From Anoplolepis gracilipes (lineage: Eukaryota > Arthropoda > Insecta > Hymenoptera > Formicidae), in NCBI RefSeq assembly GCF_047496725.1, contig NC_132975.1, forward strand, positions 12,221,501-12,285,500: DNA of 64,000 nt, written 5' to 3'. The translations under genes were made by a program, and so were the position numbers. Below the pieces are notes generated by a model, which worked only from the letters and a program-made list of their open reading frames with translations, was not told the DNA's origin and did not search any database. Positions 27,501-40,300 of the stretch are shown one piece after another. The first letter of the stretch is position 1. Every line of letters starts with the position of its first letter.

Positions 27501-30500
27501 TTGCTGTCGTGTAGGAAAACGAAGCTGCCGGAGGCGACGGAACCGAGGAGGTACAAGCAACTCAATACACAAGCAGCACTGCACAGGTTCACCCTTTACT
27601 TTCCTCGATGATAAACTACGCGCAACCAATAAAGTTTCAAAGTTTTGAAGCGGCGGAGAGTACGTGATATATCGATATGGTAGAAAATTCTACGCCTATC
27701 TCTTTAATAGAGTATATATAATCCTATATTAATTTTAAAGATATTATACTTTTCCCTAATTAACTATACCAGGATAGTTAACAAATTAACAAATTTGTAA
27801 TCATTTCAAGAACCCATCAGTTGTGTCACTTTTGAAATATTGTCTGTCTTTAACCCTTTTTAGGAAGCATTCTAAAATTTTATGAAACTATAAAAAGAAA
27901 AGCCTTTAATAAATATGTAAATTTAAAAACACGTAAAAAGCTTATGGTATTTCTTTTTGCAATTTTTATATACAAAAGTATATTTCAAGTTAACCGAAAT
28001 TGCAAAGCGTTTATTCTGACTTAAGAAGGGTTAAATGAATGAGCGTATACACGTGTGCACGAATCACGTACGCGACATGTACTAATGTCTCAACCCTGAC
28101 GTTCTAGGCAAGAATATACATCATAATATGTCTTCGTTCTCCGAGACTGCCGCTCTTAACTATCTGAAAACTCACTCCGTGGAGTTCGTTAATTACAACA
28201 AGCGGCAAATGAGTCGAATATATCCAAAGGGCACGAGGGCTGATTCCTCGAATTATATGCCCCAGGTAACTGCAATAATAACACAAACCCGCTCAAATTC
28301 CCCGTAGAACTATTACTCATGTATTCCGTTATCTAACAATATACAGGCTGCGTCAAATGTCACGTACATACAAGCTATTCTTTACTCTATCTATCTATAA
28401 ATCAGGAGAAAATTAATTAATTTTTTACATATTTTATAATTACTTTTTTATGCAATACGCTTGCGATTTACTAGGTCTTCTGGAACGCTGGCTGCCAGAT
28501 GGTAGCTTTGAATTTCCAAACACCGGATCTGCCGATGCAGCTCAATCAGGGAAAATTCGAGTACAACGGAACTACGGGCTACCTGCTGAAGCCAGACTTT
28601 ATGCGAAGACCTGATCGAAGCTTCGATCCTTTTTCCGAGGACGTCGACGGTATTATCACCGCGCAGTGTTCGGTTCAAGTCATAGCCGGGCAATTCTTGT
28701 CGGACAAGAAGGTGGGCACGTACGTGGAAGTTGATATGTACGGTTTACCAGCGGATACAATTAAAAAGGAATTCAGGACGCGAATGGTACCGGCGAATGG
28801 TCTGAATCCGGTCTACAACGAGGAACCATTTTTATTTCGGAAGATCGTGCTTCCAGACTTGGCGGTGCTCAGATTTGGTACTGAGATTTTTTTTCTTCTA
28901 ATTTATATATACATATATCATAAATAGTAATATATAAATTTCAGCAAACTCCTAAATATAAAAATATTCATTTTTAAACCTTGCGAATAGATAAATATTA
29001 CCATTTATAAACAGGGTATAAATTTTTCAATTTATATTTATATTTTATTTTACACAGGTGTGTACGAAGAGAGTGGCAAGTTACTTGGGCAACGAATCTT
29101 ACCTTTGGACGGTCTTCAAGCTGGCTACAGGCACATCTCTTTAAAGACTGAAGCAAACTTCCCGATGGCGTTGCCGATGCTCTTCTGCAACATAGAACTG
29201 AAGATTTATGTCCCCGATGGATTTGAAGGTAACGTTTGAAACGCGATTCAAAAATAGTAGTACTCCTCGTGGCGCTTTCGCTCAAGCCCGCTTCCAATTT
29301 CAGATTTTATGGCCGCCTTGTCGGATCCGGGTGGTTTCAACAAGGCTGCCGAGAAGCAGAACGAAACGATGAAGGGACTCGGAATAGAACAGACGGATGC
29401 CAAGGCTGAAGCTAAAAAGAAGAAAGAAGAGGAGGCAAAGAGGGGTATAAGTCGAAGTCATATATAAGATATTGCATTTTCTCTTTTTTTTTTTACATCA
29501 TTTTGGAAGAAAAATGATATCAAATTGGACGATAAAAGAACAATAAAAAAATTATATCAAACGTAAATTAATAATATGAATCATAATCGCATGATAATAG
29601 CCAAAAATTCATTTTAATTTCGATAAACATTTTCTGTTCATTTTTATGTATTATCGACTGGCTCTTATTAACATATATTAATTAATTATTAAATTATATT
29701 AATTTATGTTATTATTAAATTATTAAAAGTTCTATTTATTTATTGCTATTAAACGTATATCAAGCGTGTGCAGTCTTTATTATACAATTCCAGAGGAATT
29801 AAAATTGGAACCTATTACACTAGAATTTTTAAAGAAAGAAAAAGGTTTTAAAACTGGCAAGAAGCATCAGAAAGAATTAGATGCCATGAAAAAAAAGCAT
29901 ATAAAGGAAAGACAAACCATGCAGAAGAATCATTGCAGTGCCATCGAGAAGCTAACTAAAGGAAAAGAGTGCGTTTACATTGACATTCTCTACTTAATTA
30001 ATAATACAATTCTTTGTCAAGAGAAAGAAGGAAATTTTGTGTGAGAAATTTATATATTTAATACTTTTAGCAAAAATTCTTTGGCGCAAGACGCTAATGT
30101 GAAGAAAGTTATAAGCGAACAAACAGCTCAATGGTCCGCAATGATGGAGAAACAAAGGAAGGAAGAATGGGAATTATTGAAAAATCAAACACAGGGTTCT
30201 CGTGACGAATTAAAGAGACTGATCGAGATCGTGCAAGCCACGCAAGTTAAACAGATGCAGGCGAAACATGACAAGTTGGTGCACGCCTTAATTGATTATA
30301 AAATACTCGTTGATTCATGCTCGCAATGATATATAAATTCTGATTTGGTCTCACAGTCTTGTCTCATGCGAAATTACACGTTGATTTTGCAGAGACGCTA
30401 AGGAAATGAATACCAATCAAGCGAAAGCATCTGTAGAAACGGCGAAGGAGGTAATGAACGACAAGACTTTGAAAACGAAGGGTGACAAAGATAGACGGCT

Positions 30501-31075
30501 TCGTGAAAAGAAGCAACAGAACACGAAGAAGTTCATGGAAGAGAGAAAGACCATGGACATCAAACAGGGTCGTGAAAAGGAGAAGCTAAAGGTTACACAT
30601 GAAAAACAAGTAACAGATTTGGACAAGGATCTTGACGAGGTAGGTTTCTGCGTAGAGAAAAATTCTCTGTAACAAATATGATAACTTTTTTAATAAAAAA
30701 ATATATCAAGTTTCTTATAATTTAATTATAAAAACAAATATTAGTATTCAATTTTTTCTTCATTTTCAATTATACATAGTTGCATGTTCTGAAATTTAAT
30801 TCTGTTTTACATTGCAAATAGAAAATAAATCACGATTATTATTAAATATTATTTTGTTGTCCAACACCTCTATGAACAGAAAAAATAAATAATTAGTAAT
30901 ACATAGTAAATAATTTAATAATTATAAAAAAATAAAAAATTGCATAATTTTTATTAATAAAATTATGTAATTTTGAAATAATGCGTATCTGTTGATCGTT
31001 TTGCAGAATATTGAGATGTACAAGAATGAAGCGATTGAATACAATTTATCGCCTAAGAAGGAACTTTATATATAA
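24335..31075 (+). CDS. norpA: Phospholipase C-beta, norpA orthologue
   Basis: Hydrolyses PIP2 to IP3 and diacylglycerol downstream of Gq; in insect photoreceptors it is the key phototransduction enzyme. Exons: 24335-24505, 24621-24680, 24788-24928, 25211-25290, 25435-25570, 26074-26174, 26250-26416, 26512-26722, 26853-27111, 27204-27395, 27515-27659, 28108-28265, 28475-28877, 29058-29228, 29304-29444, 29794-29968, 30071-30274, 30393-30639, 31007-31075; 3231 nt, 1076 residues (fly about 1095). Order: PH-like N-terminus, EF hands, X domain from about 300 with both catalytic histidines (His329 in NSSHNTYL, His376 in THG), acidic/Pro linker about 460-545, Y domain about 560-680, C2 about 690-810, then a Lys/Glu-rich coiled-coil tail. 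The start MTKKFEF matches the fly start as I remember it. The protein ends Leu-Tyr-Ile, unlike the Phe-Cys-Ala/Tyr-Ala type ends that bind INAD in flies. Confidence 0.93.
24535..24561. repeat. (TA)n microsatellite in norpA intron 1
   Basis: A short TA array inside the 115-bp first intron of norpA. Confidence 0.85.
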
Positions 31076-31712
31076 CTTTTTCAATATCTCTTAATCATCA
31101 TATTATCATTGTTATAGTATATATTATATATATTTTAGCATGTGTGTATTTTTATATTTCTTATAATTTTATATTAATTAGGTTTTTATACATATAAAAT
31201 AGACTATAATTATTATGTTAATTACTTTTAAATACTTATAATTTGTAATTTATTATAAATTTTATTAATTATTCATGTCTATGTATCGATCAACATATTT
31301 CTCAAAAAAATAAAAATATGTTCAAAAAATATTTTATTAAATTATTCCACCATGAATCTTGTTTAATTATATGTACATATTAATTTCGTTAATATGTATA
31401 TATAATTTTTGAAAAGAAGTCACAAAGATAATAACGTCTTTTCAACAATATATTGTATATTTTTTTAAATATTTATTAATACAGCTCATATACAATAAAA
31501 TCTTAAGGCAAATTTTTTATTTCATTTTCCAAGATTGTGCGTAGCTCTATAATTATTAACGATAATCACAATCGGAATGTATAATACTATATCGTTTGGC
31601 ACGTAATTTTGTACACAGTTAGTTTTTTTTGTACGTTATTGGAAAACAAAGAAATATATGTTATTAAATAATAGTCATAAATATCGAGCATCTATAAAAT
31701 TTTTTAAAAATC

Positions 31713-31717
<5 letters not shown>

Positions 31718-31760
<43 letters not shown>
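31718..31760. repeat. (TA)n microsatellite in the aquaporin 3' UTR
   Basis: About twenty TA units, beginning 8 bp beyond the aquaporin stop codon. norpA and the aquaporin gene converge here, with about 690 bp between their stop codons. Confidence 0.85.
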
Positions 31761-31763
<3 letters not shown>

Positions 31764-31768
31764 TTCAT

Positions 31769-33255
31769 CTAATATACAATATCCGTACTCTCCTGCAATT
31801 GAACGTAGTTTTGAACAAACGGCATACGATACACGCGCAAAGAGGCGATAGATCCGATGCACGCTCCAATCCAATAAACTATCATATGCTCCGTAGAGGT
31901 GGTTCCCAAACAACCGTATTTTAGGGAAGTCGCCAAAGCGGGATTGAAGTAACCACCAGTATAATTGAAAGCTAAAACATACCGTATGTATCGAAAAGAT
32001 TATAAAAATAAACTGACATTTTTATATCGTGAGACACGTATTGATTCGCCAACCTGCAACAACCAAAGCCGTCCCCACGAAAGCATCAATGGCCGTACTA
32101 AACCTTGGATTTAAATCACCCAACACACGGGATACCACTCTACATATGCACGTTGCAATGCATTCCACAAATGCTCCAATTATAACAGATACCTAAAAAT
32201 CGCGTTACATTTTCATCAGTTTAATAATAAAATTAACCACATACTATATATTTTATGTAACAAATATATAATATACCACCCGTAAATTATGTGTAATGTA
32301 AAACTTAATTATAATATAAATATATAAATAAATTTATATTATTATTTTAAAATATAATTTGTGATATTTTTTTTTTATAAATATATAACATAAAAGTTAA
32401 CATTTACTTAATAAGAAAACACATTATATGCAAATTAAATGCTGCTGTGGAATCAAATACAATTATTCTTGCCTGTAAATCAGTAGTGCAATCTCCATAT
32501 GCTCTGTTTTTGTGCGTAGAAACAAGTTGAAGCGCCCATAACATTTGAATATATTTGAATATGATAAGACCGCCGGCCAATTCTGCACATATCGACAGAA
32601 AAGCGATGCCCAAAGGTTTTTTACCTACAATTACATCCTCCATATGTGTGTAAGGACACGCTGAAGCCTCATCCCAATTTATTGACCACCAAATCGTTAA
32701 TAAGAACAAATAAAGTGCGTACATCCATACTCCCCAATTGTCCGCAACTATATTTAGAGATAAGTTTAACATTTTTTTAAGGAAAATAAGGCATTTTTAA
32801 ATAAGATAAATTGCTAGTGCGATGTATAATAAAAAATTTTAATGCTAAAAAATTTAATCACAAATATAAAAATAGATAATTATATTAACGTACAACATAA
32901 AAGATAAATACATAAAATAATAATTGCAACTTAAAAGTAATGTTTAAATTTCATTTTTAAATGCGCAAATTTATCGATTACTAGAAATTAATCCTATTTA
33001 GTGTCGCGAGGCTTTATATTGATATAAAGAAAGTAATTATTGTCGCGCGAACTTACTTATAATAAGTTCGAAACATGCTCCACAAAGTTCTGCCGTAGCT
33101 ATAAATTCTAAGGCCAGAGTCCTCGTGAGGGGATAAGAATTAAGATAGAATAATGCATAAAGTCTTAACCAATATGCTATCCAAATCGTAACTCCAATAT
33201 ACGCTGTAGATACTATCAACTCTATTGATCCAGGCATTATCCTATTAAGGTACAT
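31769..33255 (-). CDS. Unorthodox aquaporin (AQP11/12-like)
   Basis: A membrane channel of the super-aquaporin branch, which in animals is often intracellular. Coding exons: 33255-33057, 32747-32473, 32192-32054, 31971-31769; 816 nt, 271 residues. The second NPA box is intact (FNPA, residues 213-216). The first is replaced by Cys-Pro-Tyr (97-99), which I recall as a hallmark of insect AQP12-like proteins such as fly CG12251. Several hydrophobic membrane segments are visible. Intron 2 begins CAG|GCAAGA, a GC-AG intron; the phases only close with this donor or a much poorer GT one. The start is uncertain: Met7 (MPGSIEL) may be the true start if the splice acceptor AATAG at about 33244 is used after a noncoding exon. 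A possible leader exon ends at a CGTAAGT donor near 33614. Transport specificity cannot be read from the sequence. Confidence 0.85.
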
Positions 33256-33853
33256 GACGTTTAAACAAGTGTGGCATTATGAAAACGTTTGAGCGTAATA
33301 AAGCACATCCGATATAACTCTATATGCAATAAAGATCTATAGTTTCCAATACAGTGTTATGTAATTAAACATATCGTGAAACACAATATTTTTCTATCCT
33401 TATATTATAAATTATCAAAACAAATTAACGAATAAATTGTTATTAATAATTGTCGATTATGTATCTTCTATATATATAATTATGAATATTAATAATAAAA
33501 GGGAACATAAGATAACACACACATACAAGCGCATTATATAATTAATCTATGAATTCTACAGAGTCTTCTTTAATTTTTAATTGAAAGAATGAATTAAAAA
33601 TGTAAAAACTTACGAAAAATAAGTTCACCAAATATCACGCTGGCTATTTTTTATTTCAGCTTCTACTATTTCAGTTTTCATAAATACTTCACGCAGGAAA
33701 TATTCACATTGAGAGTAGGTTCCGCGTAGCGGTTATTTAAAACTACGAGTACCGAATATATCTACACGGGTATATCGCGCGGCTTTAAATATAGCTATAG
33801 CTAAAAGTGTCTCAAAGAGTGTAGTAATAGCGTTTAACAATAAATTGCTGCTA

Positions 33854-34037
33854 TTAGCCCGATGTGAGGAATTTAAAATAATCAGCTCTCAAAAAAATAA
33901 CGGAAAGATATAAGATTACATGTATTAAAAAATATACTGCAATCACAAACTTAAAGACGCACTTTTCTCCGAAATACATTCGATAAAAATTCTCGTAGAA
34001 AATTGAATGGCGCAATGCGTCAATGACGTCGTAGATA
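33854..34037 (-). other. Unassigned exon-like open frame with one hydrophobic segment
   Basis: On the minus strand a good acceptor (TTTTCCGCAG) at 34038 is followed by about 60 open codons ending in TAA. They are basic/aromatic at first and then hydrophobic for about 20 residues. It lies between the aquaporin and velo-like genes, and the velo frame already ends upstream at 34330. No partner exon was found and no family is recognised. It may be chance, or a terminal exon of an unseen small gene. Confidence 0.15.
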
Positions 34038-34329
34038 CTGCGGAAAACACAAAATTTGATGACATTTTTCAATTATTAATTAAAAGAAAACATTATGTCT
34101 AATAATCTAATATTAAATTAATCAGTATATGTAAAAGAGTATATATAAAAAAGATCAATCACTTAAGGAGACACCAGATGTACAATCTGAAATCAAATCT
34201 GTAGTTTTATTTGTTATAAAGAAATTAACTACATATTTCGTTATATAGATTGAAATAAATGATTTCATGTATTTCGTGAATGTGGATTAACATTAATCTT
34301 ATCACTGTAAAAAAAAAAAAAACATTTAT

Positions 34330-37300
34330 TTACAGGAATTGAAGAACTGACTCTGCTTTGTGTTTTTTAGCAGCAGGAGAGTCGTCTTGATTCTGTGTTC
34401 TTGACACTAGCCTAGGAATTCGTTTTGCTTTTAAATAGGACATCGTTTCACTCGATGATCTAAAAATCAATAAAATGATATATTATAAAATATGGTCATG
34501 TTTTATATATATTTTTAATTATGTAAAAAAAATATTTAAAAAAATTGCATATATAGTTTTTTATATAGAGTTATATCACACTTTGAGTAGAATGGAAATT
34601 TCGTTTCGGGAGAAAGTGTTTCTGGAGAATTTATCCATGGAGAATTGCGTTGAATGGGAAGGAAGTCGAATCAGGAAAACGGTTCATACGGTTGTGTATG
34701 GTCATATTTTGATAGTGAGGAAATTCATTTTTTATCAATTACAAAACTATAAAAGGTATACTGTGTTATACCTTGTAGATTTTTGTTCAGTCAAATTCAT
34801 TTCCGTTGTATTACTCTCGGTTGAGTTAGAACTTAGAGATAAAGGAATGATCTGATAAGTTCTATTACTAACAAATTCATTAGAGGATTCTGTATTTTCT
34901 GCCACAAATGAAACAATACGCGTTTCTGCATCCGGATTTGTAGGCTTTTTCTTATTTTCTACCTCGGCTGATTTTGCCGACTTTACATCTGTCTGAGTTT
35001 CACTTTTCGGCTTCAATTTACCGTCTTGCGTAGGGAAATTCACAGTAGGCAAACTTATAGTTTTATCCCCTTTAGTGTTATTCATCAGTCTAATTAGTAG
35101 TTTTGATAATTCCTCTCTTTTCCTTGTCACAATAATTTCCTCAAACCATGATTTCAAAGTTTTAATTGGCAAAGTATAATCTTGAATTGGATCCTAAGAG
35201 GGAGTGTTTTACAAAAGTTTATAATTATATAATTATATTAATCTAAATCTAAATATATTAATATTTTACGCATAATTAAAAGTAAATAATTAAAAAAATA
35301 GAATATTTTGTTTTCAATACATGTGTATGTGTGTTATGTATTCTTACCTTAAAGAAACTTTCCACATATTGTAATACATATAGTCCACAATCAGTAAAAT
35401 TTGATTGTTGGGGTACTTTCGGACACGCTCCCTTAATAGTATCTTTTGAGAATGTCTTTTCTGTACCAAGTTTAGCAACATATTCACAACTTAAATAATC
35501 TCTTAATGTAGCGACTACTCGCGCTCTACTAGCGCCAGCAAGCGAGTCAAATATCAATATGCAAGGACTGCAAATAAAATTATTCAAATATTCAATTCAT
35601 TAAATAAATTGCACCGATTATATACTGTTACATGTATATGTATACTTGTACCTACATTTTGACAGTTTCTTTTTGCTTTTCAACTTTAACGGGAGTTTGG
35701 CTTTTATTTTCTTCTGATTGTTCTGTCTCGTCCTATATAAGTAAAATGTTATACTATGAGCAACTGTTTCAGAGTAGGAAAAATTATCATCAATAAAATT
35801 TATTCTACCTCTTCGTCGCTGTCTGTTTCCATCTCCTCATCATCACCTTCAGCTTCATCTCTCTCAGATCCATCATCCGGTTGATCTATCGTTATGGTTG
35901 TAGGTACAGGAGTGATAGTTGTAGAGCCAATTGTAACAGCTTTTGTTTTCAATTCTTTTAACTTTTTACTCTTTTTCACAATCTTATTAACATCACTTTC
36001 GTTTTTCGTAGCACATGTAGAAACTTTTCCAACCAGTCCGGGGAAACAAATAATAGCCAAGAACCAGTGTGCGCTGAAACAATATTATATTGTTATATAA
36101 AAGAATGTAGCGTATTTGCTTATTATGAAAAATTTAAGATTATTTACTGTTCATTGATAGGAATTATAATAAAATCTTTCTCAAATATATTGACGTTCTT
36201 TGTCCACTTCTGTACTCTTGCGTGTCGTTTGGCGGCAGCCGTCATTGGCACAACGTTTTCAGCAGCTTGAGCATGTGGACTGGTCAAGCGTTTATAAAAA
36301 TAAGAACTGAACACATGAGTCCTATGTTGATCAGATTCTGATAAAATCTCTAAGGTTAGATATTTTAAATAAAAATCTATAATCACGTCGTTTAAAAATT
36401 GATCTTCTGCAAGGCATAAGTAGTCTTCAGTGTTAATGGCTATTCCCCCTTTTGCAGGAGGTGGTGGATATACAGTTATTCTGCAAAAAGAAAAAACTTC
36501 TATTATTTAATTGTATAGAAAAAAAATATCAGAGATTAGATATAGAAAAAATTACAAAATACAAATTTAGCAGGTATATGTGTATTTTGTACACACATAT
36601 AAAAAATATTAAATTATTAAAAGATAAAAAGTTAAATTCTTAAATAAAAGTCTTACGTTTGTATACTATCACTGACACTGACAGTATTTGGTACTAAGCT
36701 TTGACTCTGTTTTCGTGTAGTATTAAACGGTTGTTGATTCTGTTAAAATTAAATAAATATACAGAAATATATATATATATATGTATATATTATATATAAT
36801 AAATTATATAATAAATTAATTTAGTGAAATACATACATCCCTGGGTGATGCTCGTAAAAGTATATCATTCGCCTGTTTAGGATTCAATTCGTCTATTTTA
36901 TTTTTACGTGAGAACAAAGCTGTTAATTTGGGCCTCGAATCATCTGGTAATTTGTCTGACAATAATGTGATACGTTTATGCGTAGGATCTAAAAAGTAAT
37001 AAAGTCGAAAAATATATCCGTCCACTTGTTAGAAATCTAATGTTTTTTGTATATATGCTGTGTTGAAAATATATATTACAAAGATTAAATAAATAATATT
37101 ACTGAGAATAATTGACATAAACAGAGAATATTCATGTCCGTTGCATAAATACCTTTTCCAGCAGGATCATAATATGGTCCTTTTGGATCTTGCATTCCTA
37201 ACAACTCACGTATTATAGCAGCTGCATTTGGAGATGTATAAAAGAATAATACCGGCATAGTTTTCCCAAAATGAATCAATACCTTAACTATATCTTTAAA

Positions 37301-40300
37301 TTTCACGTCCAGAGTAACAAAACTTGTAGCTGTAAAATATTAAATTATTTTGTTTAAAATGCTCATAAATGTCTTTAAAATATCTTCTCATAATGAATAA
37401 AATAATCTTACCATCTTCTAACAAAGGTACACTAAATCTTACACCACTATGAGAAATCACTACGTTTTCCCGAGGAATATATTTATAAGAACCTATTCTG
37501 ACTGTTCGACATTCTATAGCAATCTGTGGTAATTGTTCATTATCTAAAAAGCTCTGATTATCACATATTCCTAAAATTTTATATGACTTTATTATTATAC
37601 TTATATTAATCATTAATTATTTTTATAGAATCAATTAATATCTTAATATATTCATTTATATATTAAAAAAAATATATTACCTTCATTGCTTTCTTCATTA
37701 TTCGCCAAATAATCGCTATATGAACTAAAAATAGCAGTATTTGTAATAACTGGTTCTTTTTCCAGAATGGTGTCCATATCTTCGTTAAAAATGTGACTTG
37801 TGTTGGTTAATGGTGCATTATTATTAATGCTTTCAACCTTTTTATTTCTACTCTCTTCTTCTTCATCAGATGATATTGTCAAACATTCTAAAAATTAATA
37901 ATAAAATAAATGTTATAATTATATATATATATATATATTGTGCATCAGATATATTCTCGTACCTGGCTCTTTATGAATAAGCTTTGGTTTAGCTCTACCT
38001 TTTCCTCTTAATCGCTTGGATATAGGACCATCTTGATCCATTTTCTCTATTTTTGTGGCATTTCTTTCATTGTTTTTCTTATAGAATATCTGTAAAGAGA
38101 TACAATTATAATATATAACTACAAATAACACGAAAAATACTGATGAAAGACATGTATGATATACTAAGATGATCGTTGTAAACTGCTGTCAATATGACCT
38201 GTAATGTTATGGCAACAATATAGAATATTTTAATTCTAAAACTAATGTTTTAGAATTAAATTCTTTAAATCTCATGAAACACTTCTTAATAACTACATGC
38301 TGAAATAAGAATGTAATTATAATTTGTTACACTAAAAAAATGCCATGTTAATATACAAGTCTTAAATAATCTAAATTTGTTAGTTGTTGATCAGTCACAC
38401 AATCGATCATTATAACAGATGAGCATTATTAATAAATATAATATCGGTCTTCTGGCACCGCAGTCATTATCCTTACATCAACAGACATCCCAGTCTCCTT
38501 CCTTTTTGTTATAGGTATTGACTTGACTTCCTCAGTTAATTTTGTACTACATCGTTCACATCGGTTGAAGTGGAGTGAACTGTAGCCGCAGTGTGGACAG
38601 AGAGCAAACATCCCTTTGACCAAAATAGGCTCCTAGTAATAACACGGTATACTTCGTACTTGTACCATACTTTGTTTTGTATAAGGGTATATATGTGTAC
38701 TCTCTTAATTTATTACAAAATCTTTGTCAATTGCAGCAATGTGACATTATCACACTCGCATTGTGATTATTATTAATTACATTATATACTATCTATTCCA
38801 CTTCATATTTTTACACTTTGTTATTTTTTAAATATAGTATATATGTATAATTTTTTATGTGTATAATGTATATCATTCTTACAAATGATATATATTATAA
38901 ATGATAAATATGAACTAAATATATATTTTTTATTATCTATTATCATTATAACATGAAAATAAAGGAATTGGCATAGTGTATAACAAATATAAACATAAAT
39001 ATAAATCAAACATAAAATATCTTTTTGGAAATTAATGTTAAATTCAGATTGATATAAAAATCATCAAGTACTGGTTTTTATGCAATTCAATACTTAAAGC
39101 TTCTGTGTTCTCACTGCAACCATTTTTAATTGACGTCAGAAACGAGAAATTATACAAATTGATAATGTTGCAAATAACATTCAAATAAATTTTTTTGAAT
39201 GCAACCATTCATGTTCGATAACGTGAATTAGTAAAATAGACTAAAAACTCTTTTTCATAATAAAATTTTTTAACAAAATAAATCTTACAATTAATCAAAA
39301 TTTTCAGTTATTTATTAATGAATTATTCATAAATCGAAGAGTTTTCGGTATATTTTATTAATCTGTATTATGAAAAACAATAGTCGCATTGAAGACAACT
39401 TATTTCAATGTATTTCGCAAAACTAAAACTCATATGATAGGTTTATTCTTTGTAGCTGAATTTCTTGTACTATTGTTTTTCCTGTCTTTCTCTCCAATTT
39501 CTATATATATATATCTCGTTTCTAGTATACTGCAGAATTCTGTCATTTTAAATATTTTTGCAACATGTAAGAATAAAATTAAAAAAGTAATATAATTTGT
39601 ATGCCAATATCCTTTTTTTTCTTTTTTTATAATAAATTGACAATCTTACCTCAGCACCTGATGCATTACTATTTTCATCTGATGCACTAAAAATATTATC
39701 ATTTTATTTGTCAGTAACTCATTTCATTCTAGTAATTGAATATAAAAATATTAATATACGAAGCAATAAGGATATCATACTTGGTATTTTGTGATAAATT
39801 TTCGGTGGTTGTAGTGGAGCTTACAACTTCCTGAACAGAATTACAGTCACTATGATCAGTGCTGTCAAGAGACGTAAGTGATCCAACACCTTCTTCCACT
39901 ATGTAATTTATACCCAGTGTGGGATCATCTACCAAGGAGACTGTTGTTTTACCAGAGAATGTAACACTTATCTAAAAAAATATTTCATATAACACATGAG
40001 GTAATCATCACAAGAGATTCATTATTATTTAATCATACATTGATAACTTCAAAACTCATATACATCAAAATAGCATGCAACTGTAAAAAAAATTTTTTAA
40101 ATACGTATCTAATAATTTATATTTTATTTTAATATCCTAAAATCTCCCTGCTTTTTTCCTTTCAACTGTGCAGCAATTTATCAATCTGTACTATTTTTTA
40201 AGTGCACATCTTCAACACTATAGACATACCTGACCCAAGACTGCACGTACCTGATCCAATAGGTCGTGTACCGTGCAGTCCTCGTTCGGTATCTCGAACG

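Noticed and set aside
27273..27611. ORF reading through norpA exon 10 into the next intron
   Set aside because: It changes frame relative to the exon at 27515; the spliced frame matches the phospholipase linker and continues to the Y domain.
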